Below are positions 1 to 7,693 of a DNA stretch of 64,000 nt, in pieces. A program made the translations under genes and the position numbers. The notes beneath the pieces are model-generated. The model searched no databases, had not been told where the DNA came from, and saw nothing but the letters and a program-made list of their open reading frames with translations. Origin of the DNA: an uncultured Fulvivirga sp. (GTDB lineage Bacteria > Bacteroidota > Bacteroidia > Cytophagales > Cyclobacteriaceae); contig CANMSE010000003.1 in NCBI GenBank assembly GCA_947500555.1, forward strand, positions 124,001 through 188,000, in the 5' to 3' direction. Numbering within the stretch: the stretch's first letter is position 1; each line of letters opens with the position of its first letter.

Positions 1-1
1 A

Positions 2-178
2 TTGACTGAGTTTGTTTTGGACATAGGTTATACTGCTGATATCAAAGATCGCATAACCTCTCATTCCTATTCTATAAACCTTATTAATGGCGATAAGGTA
101 ATTATGAATAAAATTGACATCGCCTTTTCAGAAGAGGGAGTCATGACGATTAATGGTATTGAAAGAGGCAGGATTTAG
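2..178 (+). CDS. C-terminal fragment of an unidentified protein (5' end outside window)
   Basis: An open frame enters from the left edge and ends at TAG 176-178, giving the last 58 residues of a protein that ends in NGIERGRI. The residues alternate hydrophobic and polar positions as in beta strands (for example YSINLINGDKVIMNKIDIAF), and codon use resembles the neighbouring genes. No family is recognisable from this tail. The next gene starts 183 bp downstream, and I see no hairpin terminator between them. Confidence 0.55.
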   Translation: MTEFVLDIGYTADIKDRITSHSYSINLINGDKVIMNKIDIAFSEEGVMTINGIERGRI

Positions 179-361
179 TTTGGCCTCAATATTGCTTTTA
201 GTTACCCTAGATGAGGTTGTTGTTATAAAGAATGTCTTAGTTCTGGTTCTCAGGGCTGGGACTTCTTTATTATATGACCAACGGTGATTGTTTTCTTCAG
301 TAAACCTTTAATATTTGCATCCGTAAGCAAATAAATCACTAAACTGAATCAAACTAACGGT

Positions 362-2866
362 ATGAGACTACTAGCCACTGCATTATGCAGCCTTTTGTGT
401 TTTTATTCTACTGCTCAAAAACCTCATAACCCATCCTCTTCCGAATTATTGCTAAAACTCAAGAAACTCAATTTTTTGGGTTCAGTGCTTTATGTGGCAG
501 CACATCCTGATGATGAAAATACGCGACTAATAGCTTACTTGAGCAATGAGACATTGGCTAACACCGCCTATTTATCACTGACCAGAGGTGATGGTGGACA
601 AAACCTTATAGGTCCGGAAATTCGTGAAGGTTTAGGAATAATACGTACCCAGGAGCTGCTGGCAGCTAGGCGAATAGATGGCGGGCAACAATTTTTCTCT
701 AGAGCCAATGATTTTGGATATTCCAAATCAACCGATGAGACTCAACAGATTTGGAATAGAGAGCAAGTGCTGGAAGATGTAGTCTGGACTTATCGCAAGT
801 TTAAGCCTGATGTAATAATTACGCGATTCCCACCTGATAAAAGGGCAGGCCATGGTCATCATACCACTTCAGCCATTTTTGCACAAGAAGCATTTAAGTT
901 ATCTGGGGATCAAACGAGTTATCAACATCACTTGAAATATATAAATACATGGACTCCAAAGCGTCTATATATGAATACTGGAAGATGGTGGAGTCCTGAC
1001 ATTGATGAAAATACACCGGGTGTTACTGTCATTGATGTGGGCGAGTATAATGAACTACTGGGTACTTCCTATACCGAAATGGCTGCGTTAAGCCGTTCGC
1101 AGCATAAATCTCAAGGTTTTGGTTCTACAGGTATTAGAGGACAACGACTGGAGTTTTTAGAGCTACAAGAAGGTGAATCTACAAGTTCTGATATATTCGA
1201 AGGAGTAGATACTAGTTGGGGTAGAGTAGAAGGTGGAAAAAAAATAGAAAGCATGATAAGTGAGATTATTAAGGTATATCAACCCGATAATCCTTCAAAC
1301 AGTCTAAAGCCGCTACTTGAAGTTCGTGATGAGATTACTTTACTCAAAAATGAGCATTGGAAGAAAATTAAGATCAATGAAATTGATAATATTATAAAAG
1401 GGATGCTCGGTCTGTACTTGGAAGCGAGGGCATCTAATTACTCGGCAGCACCTGGTGACAATGTGAATTTGAATATTGAAGCTACAAATAGATCGTCCAT
1501 TCCTGTTCAATTAGAAATGGTTACATATGATCACTTATCAGATACAGTTATGTCAACTGATCTTTCAAGAAATGTTTCTTTGAACTATGAAACTTCTTTA
1601 ACCATTCCACAGACATGGGACTATTCTCAACCCTATTGGTTAAAAGAGCCAGGTTCACTGGGTACATATAAAGTTGAGGATATTAAATTGAGAGGCACAC
1701 CAGAAAATGCTCCCGCAATGGATGTACGATTCTCGGTAGATGTTATGGGAACTAAACTGATTTATACTGTTCCATTGGTTTATAAATGGAATGATCCTGT
1801 CGATGGTGAATTATATCGACCTTTTGTCATTGTGCCAGCTGCATTTGTCAATATTTCCGAGCCAGTTTATCTTTTTACAGACGACCAACCGAAGAAAGTA
1901 GAGGTTACAGTAACTGCATCTCAAGATATGTTAAGGGGAGAAGTCTCTTTAGATGTACCCAAAGATTGGTTGGTGAAACCTAGCAGTCATTCCATAAGTC
2001 TAGCTGCAAAAAATGAAGAGCAGGTAGTCGAGTTTTTTGTTGCCCCTGGAAAAGGCCAGCAGACTGCAGAGATATCGGCAATGGTCAATGTTAGTGGTAA
2101 TGTTTATGATCAAAGTATTCAGACTATTGAATATGACCATATACCGATACAAATACTTATGTCTAAAACTTCAGCTAAAGCAGTTAAGCTGGATATTAAG
2201 AGAAAAGGTAATGTTATCGGATATATTCATGGTGCTGGTGATGCGATACCTGCAAGTTTGAGAGAGATTGGGTATGAGGTATGGGAGATGAAAGATGATG
2301 AAATTACTGCTGATAACTTGAAGAAAGTAGATGCGGTGATACTAGGTGTTAGGGCCCTAAATACCAATGATCGCATTGATTTTCAGATGCCCGTATTATT
2401 AGATTTTGTGAATAGAGGTGGTACTATGATGGTTCAATACAACACATCTTTCAGATTGAAAACAGAAAATTATGCACCGTACCCTCTTAAAATAGGAAGA
2501 GACAGAGTATCTGAAGAAAATGCTAATGTTAAAATATTGAACCCTAAGCATGTTGTTCTCAATACCCCAAACAAAATTACTAATGAGGATTTTGAGAATT
2601 GGGTACAAGAACGCGGACTATATTTCCCAAGTGAATGGGATGACAATTATGAAGCTATTTTGTCTAGTAATGATAAAGGTGAAGATGCCAAGGATGGTGG
2701 GTTATTAATAGCAAAATATGGTAAGGGCCATTACATTTACTCGGGATATTCATGGTTTAGGCAATTACCTGCGGGTGTTCCTGGTGCATTTAAATTGTTT
2801 GTCAACTTGGTATCTTTAGGACAAGAAGAAAAACCTTCCAATCAGAACCTTACAGGTTCAAAGTAA
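362..2866 (+). CDS. PIG-L (LmbE-like) family deacetylase with C-terminal amidotransferase-like domain, secreted
   Basis: This 834-aa protein probably hydrolyses N-acetyl groups from an amino-sugar conjugate in the periplasm. It starts with a signal peptide (about residues 1-19, ending TAQ). The PIG-L metal-binding signature AHPDDE lies at residues 47-52 and a second histidine cluster GHGHH near residue 164, together forming the family's Zn2+ site. The middle (about 350-600) looks like beta-sandwich domains. Residues about 620-800 (IGYIHGAGDAIPASLREIGY, then VDAVILGVRALN) resemble the class I glutamine amidotransferase-like fold of large Bacteroidota PIG-L proteins. At 834 aa it is far longer than the 230-300 aa cytosolic PIG-L enzymes such as bacillithiol BshB, so it is unlikely to be BshB. 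A sodium/solute symporter follows 113 bp downstream, which suggests release and uptake of a substrate. The substrate is unknown. Confidence 0.88.
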   Translation: MRLLATALCSLLCFYSTAQKPHNPSSSELLLKLKKLNFLGSVLYVAAHPDDENTRLIAYLSNETLANTAYLSLTRGDGGQNLIGPEIREGLGIIRTQELLAARRIDGGQQFFSRANDFGYSKSTDETQQIWNREQVLEDVVWTYRKFKPDVIITRFPPDKRAGHGHHTTSAIFAQEAFKLSGDQTSYQHHLKYINTWTPKRLYMNTGRWWSPDIDENTPGVTVIDVGEYNELLGTSYTEMAALSRSQHKSQGFGSTGIRGQRLEFLELQEGESTSSDIFEGVDTSWGRVEGGKKIESMISEIIKVYQPDNPSNSLKPLLEVRDEITLLKNEHWKKIKINEIDNIIKGMLGLYLEARASNYSAAPGDNVNLNIEATNRSSIPVQLEMVTYDHLSDTVMSTDLSRNVSLNYETSLTIPQTWDYSQPYWLKEPGSLGTYKVEDIKLRGTPENAPAMDVRFSVDVMGTKLIYTVPLVYKWNDPVDGELYRPFVIVPAAFVNISEPVYLFTDDQPKKVEVTVTASQDMLRGEVSLDVPKDWLVKPSSHSISLAAKNEEQVVEFFVAPGKGQQTAEISAMVNVSGNVYDQSIQTIEYDHIPIQILMSKTSAKAVKLDIKRKGNVIGYIHGAGDAIPASLREIGYEVWEMKDDEITADNLKKVDAVILGVRALNTNDRIDFQMPVLLDFVNRGGTMMVQYNTSFRLKTENYAPYPLKIGRDRVSEENANVKILNPKHVVLNTPNKITNEDFENWVQERGLYFPSEWDDNYEAILSSNDKGEDAKDGGLLIAKYGKGHYIYSGYSWFRQLPAGVPGAFKLFVNLVSLGQEEKPSNQNLTGSK

Positions 2867-2979
2867 TATATGGATGAAAAACCCCCTTTTTTTAATACTT
2901 GGAAAAGTATTTATTGGCTATTGATGGGCAATCTGGCCTTTTTCATCCTTCTCTTTTATTTATTCACAAAGCATTTTTC

Positions 2980-4695
2980 ATGAGTAGTATTGACTGGATA
3001 GTGCTGTTTGGCACACTCATCTTCATTGTTGCTTATGGTGTATGGAAAACCAGGGGACAGAAAGATATGGACAGCTATCTGAGGGGCGGAAGTGATAGCA
3101 AATGGTGGACTATAGGTCTTTCTATAATGGCGACACAAGCTAGTGCTATTACTTTTTTATCCACTCCCGGCCAGGCCTATACCGATGGTATGCGTTTTAT
3201 TCAGTTCTATTTTGGACTGCCTCTGGCGATGATAATCATATCGGTATTTTTTCTCCCGATTTATTACAAGCTTAAAGTATATACTGCTTATGAGTACTTG
3301 GAAAGTCGTTTTGACCTCAAAACAAGAATGCTGGCAGCTCTTATATTTTTAGTTCAGCGTGGTTTGGCGGCAGGTATCACGATATATGCACCTGCAATTA
3401 TTCTTTCTTCATTACTAGGTTGGAGACTGGGGTATACCACAACTATTATCGGAGTTTTGGTTATTATTTATACTGTTTCTGGTGGAACTAAAGCGGTAAC
3501 GCAAACTCAGAAACAGCAAATGGCTGTGATGATGGGCGGAATGGTTATCGCTGGGCTATTGGTTATTCATTCCCTTCCCGAAAATGTGGGTTTTGTAGAT
3601 GCCATGCATATTGCGGGTAAGATGGGAAAGCTGAATGTAGTAAATTTTGATTTTGACTTATCGGATCGTTATAATTTCTGGTCAGGAATTACAGGAGCGG
3701 TGTTTCTTTTCTTATCATATTTTGGAACTGATCAATCTCAGGTGCAACGCTATTTATCCGGTAAATCATTGTCAGAAAGCAGGTTAGGCCTTATGATGAA
3801 TGGATTACTTAAAGTGCCAATGCAATTTGTCATACTGTTCATAGGGGCTATGGTATTTGTCTTCTATCAGTTTAATCAACCACCTATTTTCTTTAACGAT
3901 ACAATAAGAACTGAGGTAGCCGCTACTGAACAAGGAGACAAATTCAAAGAATTAGAACAACAGTATGAAGAAACATTTTCTGCTAAAAGAGTTGTGGTAG
4001 ATGAGTTTGTGACCGCTCGTCATGATAATGATGATTCCGCAGTTGACAAGGCAGCCAATAGATTAAATACTATCCAAGCAGAATCTGAAGATATAAGAAA
4101 TGAGGCTAAGAGTGTTATAGCTTCTGCGTTGCCAGATGCAGAGACTAATGATAAAGACTATATCTTCATGAATTTTGTAATGAACAATCTACCTATTGGA
4201 ATAATAGGCTTATTGTTTGCAGTTATCTTTTCCGCGGCTATGTCCTCCACTTCTTCAGAATTAAATGCTTTGGGTTCTACTACGACCATTGATTTCTATA
4301 AACGAAAAATAAAACAGGGGTTATCAGATCATCATTATTTACAGTCTTCAAAGCTATTCACACTTATTTGGGGAATTATTGCCATCATATTTGCCTCTTA
4401 TTTGTCACTCTTTGAGAACCTGATTCAAGCGGTGAATCTCATAGGATCATTATTTTACCCTATTGTCTTAGGAATTTTTGTAGTAGGATTCTTTATCAAA
4501 TCAATTAAAGCAAATGCAGTGTTCATTGCTGCACTTTTAAGCCAGTTGTTAATAGCAATTTTGCATTACCTTAATGTCAATGATGCAGCAGGTATCTTTA
4601 CCATGGGTTTTCTTTGGTATAATGCTTTTGGCTGTTTTTTAGTGGTAGCCATAAGTTTCATTATCCAGCAGATTCAAAACTTAAGAAAAAATTAA
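2980..4695 (+). CDS. sodium/solute symporter (SSS family)
   Basis: This 571-aa polytopic inner-membrane protein should use the Na+ gradient to import a sugar or other small solute. I start it at ATG 2980 (MSSIDWIVLFG), which places the first membrane helix correctly; the frame is open further up only through a TTG at 2899. SSS hallmarks include SIMATQASAITFLSTPGQAY, GGTKAVTQT and YFGTDQSQVQRYLSGKS. About 90 mostly charged, helix-prone residues (about 307-394, starting NDTIRTEVAA) interrupt the membrane helices, and helices resume at NNLPIGIIGLLF. The gene follows the secreted PIG-L deacetylase and precedes a LacI-type regulator, so it may import the deacetylase product under that regulator. 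The substrate cannot be read from sequence. Confidence 0.9.
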   Translation: MSSIDWIVLFGTLIFIVAYGVWKTRGQKDMDSYLRGGSDSKWWTIGLSIMATQASAITFLSTPGQAYTDGMRFIQFYFGLPLAMIIISVFFLPIYYKLKVYTAYEYLESRFDLKTRMLAALIFLVQRGLAAGITIYAPAIILSSLLGWRLGYTTTIIGVLVIIYTVSGGTKAVTQTQKQQMAVMMGGMVIAGLLVIHSLPENVGFVDAMHIAGKMGKLNVVNFDFDLSDRYNFWSGITGAVFLFLSYFGTDQSQVQRYLSGKSLSESRLGLMMNGLLKVPMQFVILFIGAMVFVFYQFNQPPIFFNDTIRTEVAATEQGDKFKELEQQYEETFSAKRVVVDEFVTARHDNDDSAVDKAANRLNTIQAESEDIRNEAKSVIASALPDAETNDKDYIFMNFVMNNLPIGIIGLLFAVIFSAAMSSTSSELNALGSTTTIDFYKRKIKQGLSDHHYLQSSKLFTLIWGIIAIIFASYLSLFENLIQAVNLIGSLFYPIVLGIFVVGFFIKSIKANAVFIAALLSQLLIAILHYLNVNDAAGIFTMGFLWYNAFGCFLVVAISFIIQQIQNLRKN

Positions 4696-4699
4696 GCCT

Positions 4700-4725
4700 C
4701 AGGTTTAATTTTTAACCTGTATTCT
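4700..4725 (+). terminator. weak stem-loop after the symporter gene
   Basis: CAGGTT (4700-4705) and AACCTG (4714-4719) form a 6-bp stem with an 8-nt loop just after the symporter stop codon. The bases that follow are T-rich but interrupted, so this is at best a weak rho-independent terminator. Confidence 0.3.
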
Positions 4726-4877
4726 CTTTTAATACAGTCTTTTAAAGAAAACTGACTGATATTTTAACCAGATTTAAACAATATTTTAATTTTCTAGGTT
4801 ATTTATAAGTAAATTTAGAGTTTCAGCCCTTTATATAAGGGCAGGAATCGATAAAAACAGTCATTATCAACAGCTAT

Positions 4878-5873
4878 ATGCCAACCACTATAAAAGATAT
4901 CGCCAAAGCATTAGGACTGTCAACAAGTACAGTCTCTCGTGCGCTAAATGATCATCCTCAGATCAATGATGAAACAAAGAATACAATACGTACATTAGCT
5001 GAGCGATTGAATTATAAGCCAAATCAAGCTGCTGCAGGACTAAGAACGCATAAAACTTATTGTATTGGTTTAATAGTACCAAGTATCTCCACTCATTTCT
5101 TTTCAACTGTTATTAGCGGTATTCAGCAAGTAGCTTCAGCCAGAGGTTATCAGTTATTAATTTGTCAAACAAAGGAAAGTGAAGATGAAGAAAAGAAATA
5201 CATTGATGCATTAGTGTCAGGACGTGTGGATGGTCTGATGATTTCTGTCTCAAGAGGAACAAAGAATTTCGATCATTTGAGGTACGCTACTGAAGAAATG
5301 CCAGTCGTGCTTTTTGATCGGGTAACAGAAGAAGTAGATGCAATACTTGTGGAAGCGAAAGATTATGAAGGGTCACATAAAGGAACAACTCATCTCATAA
5401 AAAGAGGATGCAAAAATATTGCCCATTTAGCAGGCTCCAAGGGATTGGTAGTAGCTCAGAATAGACAAAAAGGATATGAAGCTGCTTTGAAGGATCATGG
5501 GATGAAGGTAGATGAGCGAATGATTGTGGATTGTGATTGGGATAAAGAAAAAGTGCCTGAAGCAATTAAACTGCTGCTTAGACATAACCCTAATTTAGAT
5601 GGAATTTTCGCAGCTAATGATGAAGTGGCGGTACAGGCTATATTAGAATTGAAGAAGCTGAAGCTAAAAGTTCCTGAGCAGGTAGCGATAGTGGGATTTG
5701 GCAATTATCCTATTTCCGAGATAGTGGAACCAACACTTACTACAGTAAAACATCACCCCAGACGAATTGGCGCAAATGCAGCTCACAAATTACTTTCCTC
5801 GATTGATCCTGGTTATACCAATTGGAAAGAGGAATATATCACCTCAGACTTGATAAAGAGAGGGTCAGCTTAA
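4878..5873 (+). CDS. LacI/GalR-family transcriptional regulator
   Basis: This 331-aa protein has the standard LacI layout. Residues 1-50 form the helix-turn-helix and hinge (TIKDIAKALGLSTSTVSRAL, then LNYKPNQAAAGLRT). Residues about 60-330 form a periplasmic-binding-protein-like effector domain (YCIGLIVPSISTHFFSTVIS; DGIFAANDEVAVQAI; VAIVGFGNYPISEIVEPTLT). Length and motifs are complete, so it should be functional. It probably binds a sugar-like effector and controls nearby transport or catabolic genes. The upstream symporter and PIG-L genes are the obvious candidates, but they are transcribed in the same direction and I could not identify an operator, so the target is inference. Confidence 0.92.
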   Translation: MPTTIKDIAKALGLSTSTVSRALNDHPQINDETKNTIRTLAERLNYKPNQAAAGLRTHKTYCIGLIVPSISTHFFSTVISGIQQVASARGYQLLICQTKESEDEEKKYIDALVSGRVDGLMISVSRGTKNFDHLRYATEEMPVVLFDRVTEEVDAILVEAKDYEGSHKGTTHLIKRGCKNIAHLAGSKGLVVAQNRQKGYEAALKDHGMKVDERMIVDCDWDKEKVPEAIKLLLRHNPNLDGIFAANDEVAVQAILELKKLKLKVPEQVAIVGFGNYPISEIVEPTLTTVKHHPRRIGANAAHKLLSSIDPGYTNWKEEYITSDLIKRGSA

Positions 5874-5895
5874 TAGCCAACCACAACTACTGTTA

Positions 5896-5970
5896 GTATA
5901 CATTTACTTTTGTTTATATACATCATATAAAATATAAATAAAAATATATCATAAAGCTGGTATACATTTG
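5896..5970 (+). promoter_or_regulatory. repeated GTATACATTT motifs upstream of the 121-aa gene
   Basis: GTATACATTT occurs at 5896-5905 and again at 5960-5969, 64 bp apart. GTATAC recurs inverted at the start codon of the next gene (ATGTATAC, 6011-6018). The second copy contains TACATTTG (5963-5970), matching the Bacteroidota -7 element TAnnTTTG, but no clear TTTG lies at the -33 position. The repeats may be promoter copies or binding sites for a regulator. The assignment is tentative. Confidence 0.3.
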
Positions 5971-6010
5971 TGTCATAAATCAAGAGCATCATAAACAAAC
6001 ACTAAAAAAA

Positions 6011-6376
6011 ATGTATACTCAGGCGTTACAATCAGGGTTATCAAACAGTTTTTTAACTTCAAAAGGTATTTCAAGCGAACCAATTAGTGAGCTTGGAGAT
6101 GTAGAAACTAATATATTAAAGGGTATCGAGCTTTCGCTATTTAGCTACCGGGTTTCTTTGAAAGATTATGAATCTACATTGAAAGAAGTATGTAATACAC
6201 ACTTTCAGTATCAAATACTTTCAGTCTCTGAAGCGGGTGTCATGACTGTTTACATCAGTCCTGAAGACTATTGTTTGGTAGACGGAGGCATGATGTATAA
6301 GTCAGCGGGGAGTATAATCTCAGAATTGGTAAAAAGAAGTCTCCTTATTAAAGGAATGAGAACTGTTGAGGATTAA
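6011..6376 (+). CDS. hypothetical protein, 121 aa
   Basis: I do not recognise this protein. It lacks a signal peptide and membrane segment, so it is probably cytoplasmic. It has a mixed alpha/beta composition (SLKDYESTLKEVCNTHFQYQ, then ILSVSEAGVMTVYISPEDYC) and two cysteines. The gene stands alone: 137 bp separate it from the LacI-type gene, and a strong terminator lies 30 bp after its stop. It is probably its own transcription unit, with the GTATACATTT repeats in its upstream region. The clean start, codon use and terminator support a real gene. Confidence 0.7.
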   Translation: MYTQALQSGLSNSFLTSKGISSEPISELGDVETNILKGIELSLFSYRVSLKDYESTLKEVCNTHFQYQILSVSEAGVMTVYISPEDYCLVDGGMMYKSAGSIISELVKRSLLIKGMRTVED

Positions 6377-6406
6377 CTACAACTAGTGATTTTGATAAAA
6401 TATATG

Positions 6407-6436
6407 AGCCTGTGAAAATCTTCACAGGCTTTTTTA
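6407..6436 (+). terminator. rho-independent terminator
   Basis: AGCCTGTGAA (6407-6416) pairs perfectly with TTCACAGGCT (6421-6430) around an AATC loop and is followed by five further T residues. It is well placed to end transcription of the 121-aa gene. Confidence 0.88.
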
Positions 6437-6476
6437 TTATCCGGTAACCAAGAAGAAAAATAAGTGTTCTATTATT

Positions 6477-6890
6477 ATGTTAGCAACCATCAGCTTAATT
6501 TTTGACACAGGCCTATTTGTTCTGCTTTGGTTAGTGCAAGTTGTAATATACCCAAGCTTTCAATTCTACTCAAGAGAGAACTTACTGAGGTGGCACCCAA
6601 AGTACACTCGCCTTATAACCTTTTTTGCCTTTCCGTTGATGACAGGCCAATTGCTCCTTCATCTTTTCCAGATATGGAATACTATGGATTGGGTTAATAT
6701 TTCAATGGTGATATTTATAATTATAGGGTGGATCATAACTTTCGGTAAAGAAGTCCCTTACCACAATAAGGTCAGTAGTGGTGAAAATATCTCTCAAAAT
6801 ATCAGACTACTTATTGCCTGGAATTGGCCTCGAACCATATCATGGACATTGGTGGCAATACTTCAATTTTATCACTTGCAACAATTGTAA
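6477..6890 (+). CDS. integral membrane protein, 137 aa, unknown function
   Basis: A small inner-membrane protein with about four hydrophobic helices (SLIFDTGLFVLLWLVQVVIY; LITFFAFPLMTGQLLLHLF; VNISMVIFIIIGWIITF; a final ISWTLVAILQF). Between helices 3 and 4 is a conserved-looking polar loop (GKEVPYHNKVSSGENISQNI) and a WNWPRT motif. I cannot name a family with certainty. It opens a group of three co-directional small membrane genes, 32 bp before the next one, so they are probably co-transcribed. Confidence 0.75.
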   Translation: MLATISLIFDTGLFVLLWLVQVVIYPSFQFYSRENLLRWHPKYTRLITFFAFPLMTGQLLLHLFQIWNTMDWVNISMVIFIIIGWIITFGKEVPYHNKVSSGENISQNIRLLIAWNWPRTISWTLVAILQFYHLQQL

Positions 6891-6922
6891 TTCCAAACTG
6901 TTATTCTAAAAATTAGAATTGT

Positions 6923-7321
6923 ATGACACAAAAAGGTATGAGTTTAACGCTCAAATTGGCAGCTATTTACAATGTAATATGGGGTGCGTGGGTTGTATTA
7001 TTTCCAAACCATTTCTTTGAACTGGTAGGCATGGAACCATTAAATCATATTATGATCTGGCAGGGTATGGGAATGGTTATAGGTGTCTATGGTTTGGGCT
7101 ATTGGTGGGCGAGTTATAATCCACTCGTACACTGGCCTATTGTAGCTGTGGGTATGCTTGGTAAACTATTTGGACCGTTAGGCTTTTTTATGAATTATCT
7201 AAGCGGAGTGGCTCCTTTTGAGTTTTTCTATACCTTGATCACCAATGACTTTATCTGGTGGATTCCATTTACCCTAATTTTAAAGGAAGTGCATGTTCAA
7301 ACGAAGTGGAAACTCACATGA
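6923..7321 (+). CDS. integral membrane protein, 132 aa, unknown function
   Basis: This protein has about four membrane helices and is rich in Trp and Gly (AAIYNVIWGAWVVLFPNHFF; IWQGMGMVIGVYGLGYWWAS; WPIVAVGMLGKLFGPLGFFM; FIWWIPFTLIL). Small four-helix proteins of this type are widespread in Bacteroidota and Cyanobacteria without a clear function. Its stop codon overlaps the next start (ATGA at 7318-7321), so the two genes are translationally coupled. Confidence 0.75.
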   Translation: MTQKGMSLTLKLAAIYNVIWGAWVVLFPNHFFELVGMEPLNHIMIWQGMGMVIGVYGLGYWWASYNPLVHWPIVAVGMLGKLFGPLGFFMNYLSGVAPFEFFYTLITNDFIWWIPFTLILKEVHVQTKWKLT

Positions 7322-7689
7322 TCAGGAAAATTAGTTTTTATGGCCTCGTCATCTTTTTTGTTTTTGCCGGAGTTTATCATTTTATAAATCCTGACTTTTA
7401 TTACCCGCTCATTCCTGATTATTTACCATTTAAGAAGACAATTAATATTATAAGTGGCATTGTAGAAATTCTGCTAGGCTTAGGTCTCTTGTTTGATCAA
7501 TACCGCAGATCTGCAGCTTACTTACTTATCTTTTTAATGATTGCTTTTATTCCTTCTCATATTCATTTTATTCTTCTGGGCAGCTGTATGGATGGTGGCC
7601 TGTGCGTACCTGAATGGGTAGGGTGGATGCGCTTACTGGTGATCCATCCTCTACTCGTATATTGGATTTATTCAAATAGAAAAGTTTAG
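7318..7689 (+). CDS. DoxX-like membrane protein, 123 aa
   Basis: I start this gene at ATG 7318, which overlaps the upstream stop by 4 bp, rather than at an earlier in-frame codon that would add a polar extension. The protein has four helices and reads as DoxX-family: IRKISFYGLVIFFVFAGVYH, FINPDFYYPLIPDYLP, INIISGIVEILLGLGLLF, and a terminal LLVIHPLLVYWIYSNRK. DoxX-like proteins are small membrane components, often linked to redox or thiol stress. The exact role is unknown. The gene converges with the outer-membrane barrel gene on the other strand, with only 4 bp between stops. Confidence 0.8.
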   Translation: MIRKISFYGLVIFFVFAGVYHFINPDFYYPLIPDYLPFKKTINIISGIVEILLGLGLLFDQYRRSAAYLLIFLMIAFIPSHIHFILLGSCMDGGLCVPEWVGWMRLLVIHPLLVYWIYSNRKV

Positions 7690-7693
7690 GAGT

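Noticed and set aside
2899..2979. Upstream extension of the symporter via TTG 2899
   Set aside because: It would add 27 residues before the first helix; ATG 2980 gives a standard SSS N-terminus.
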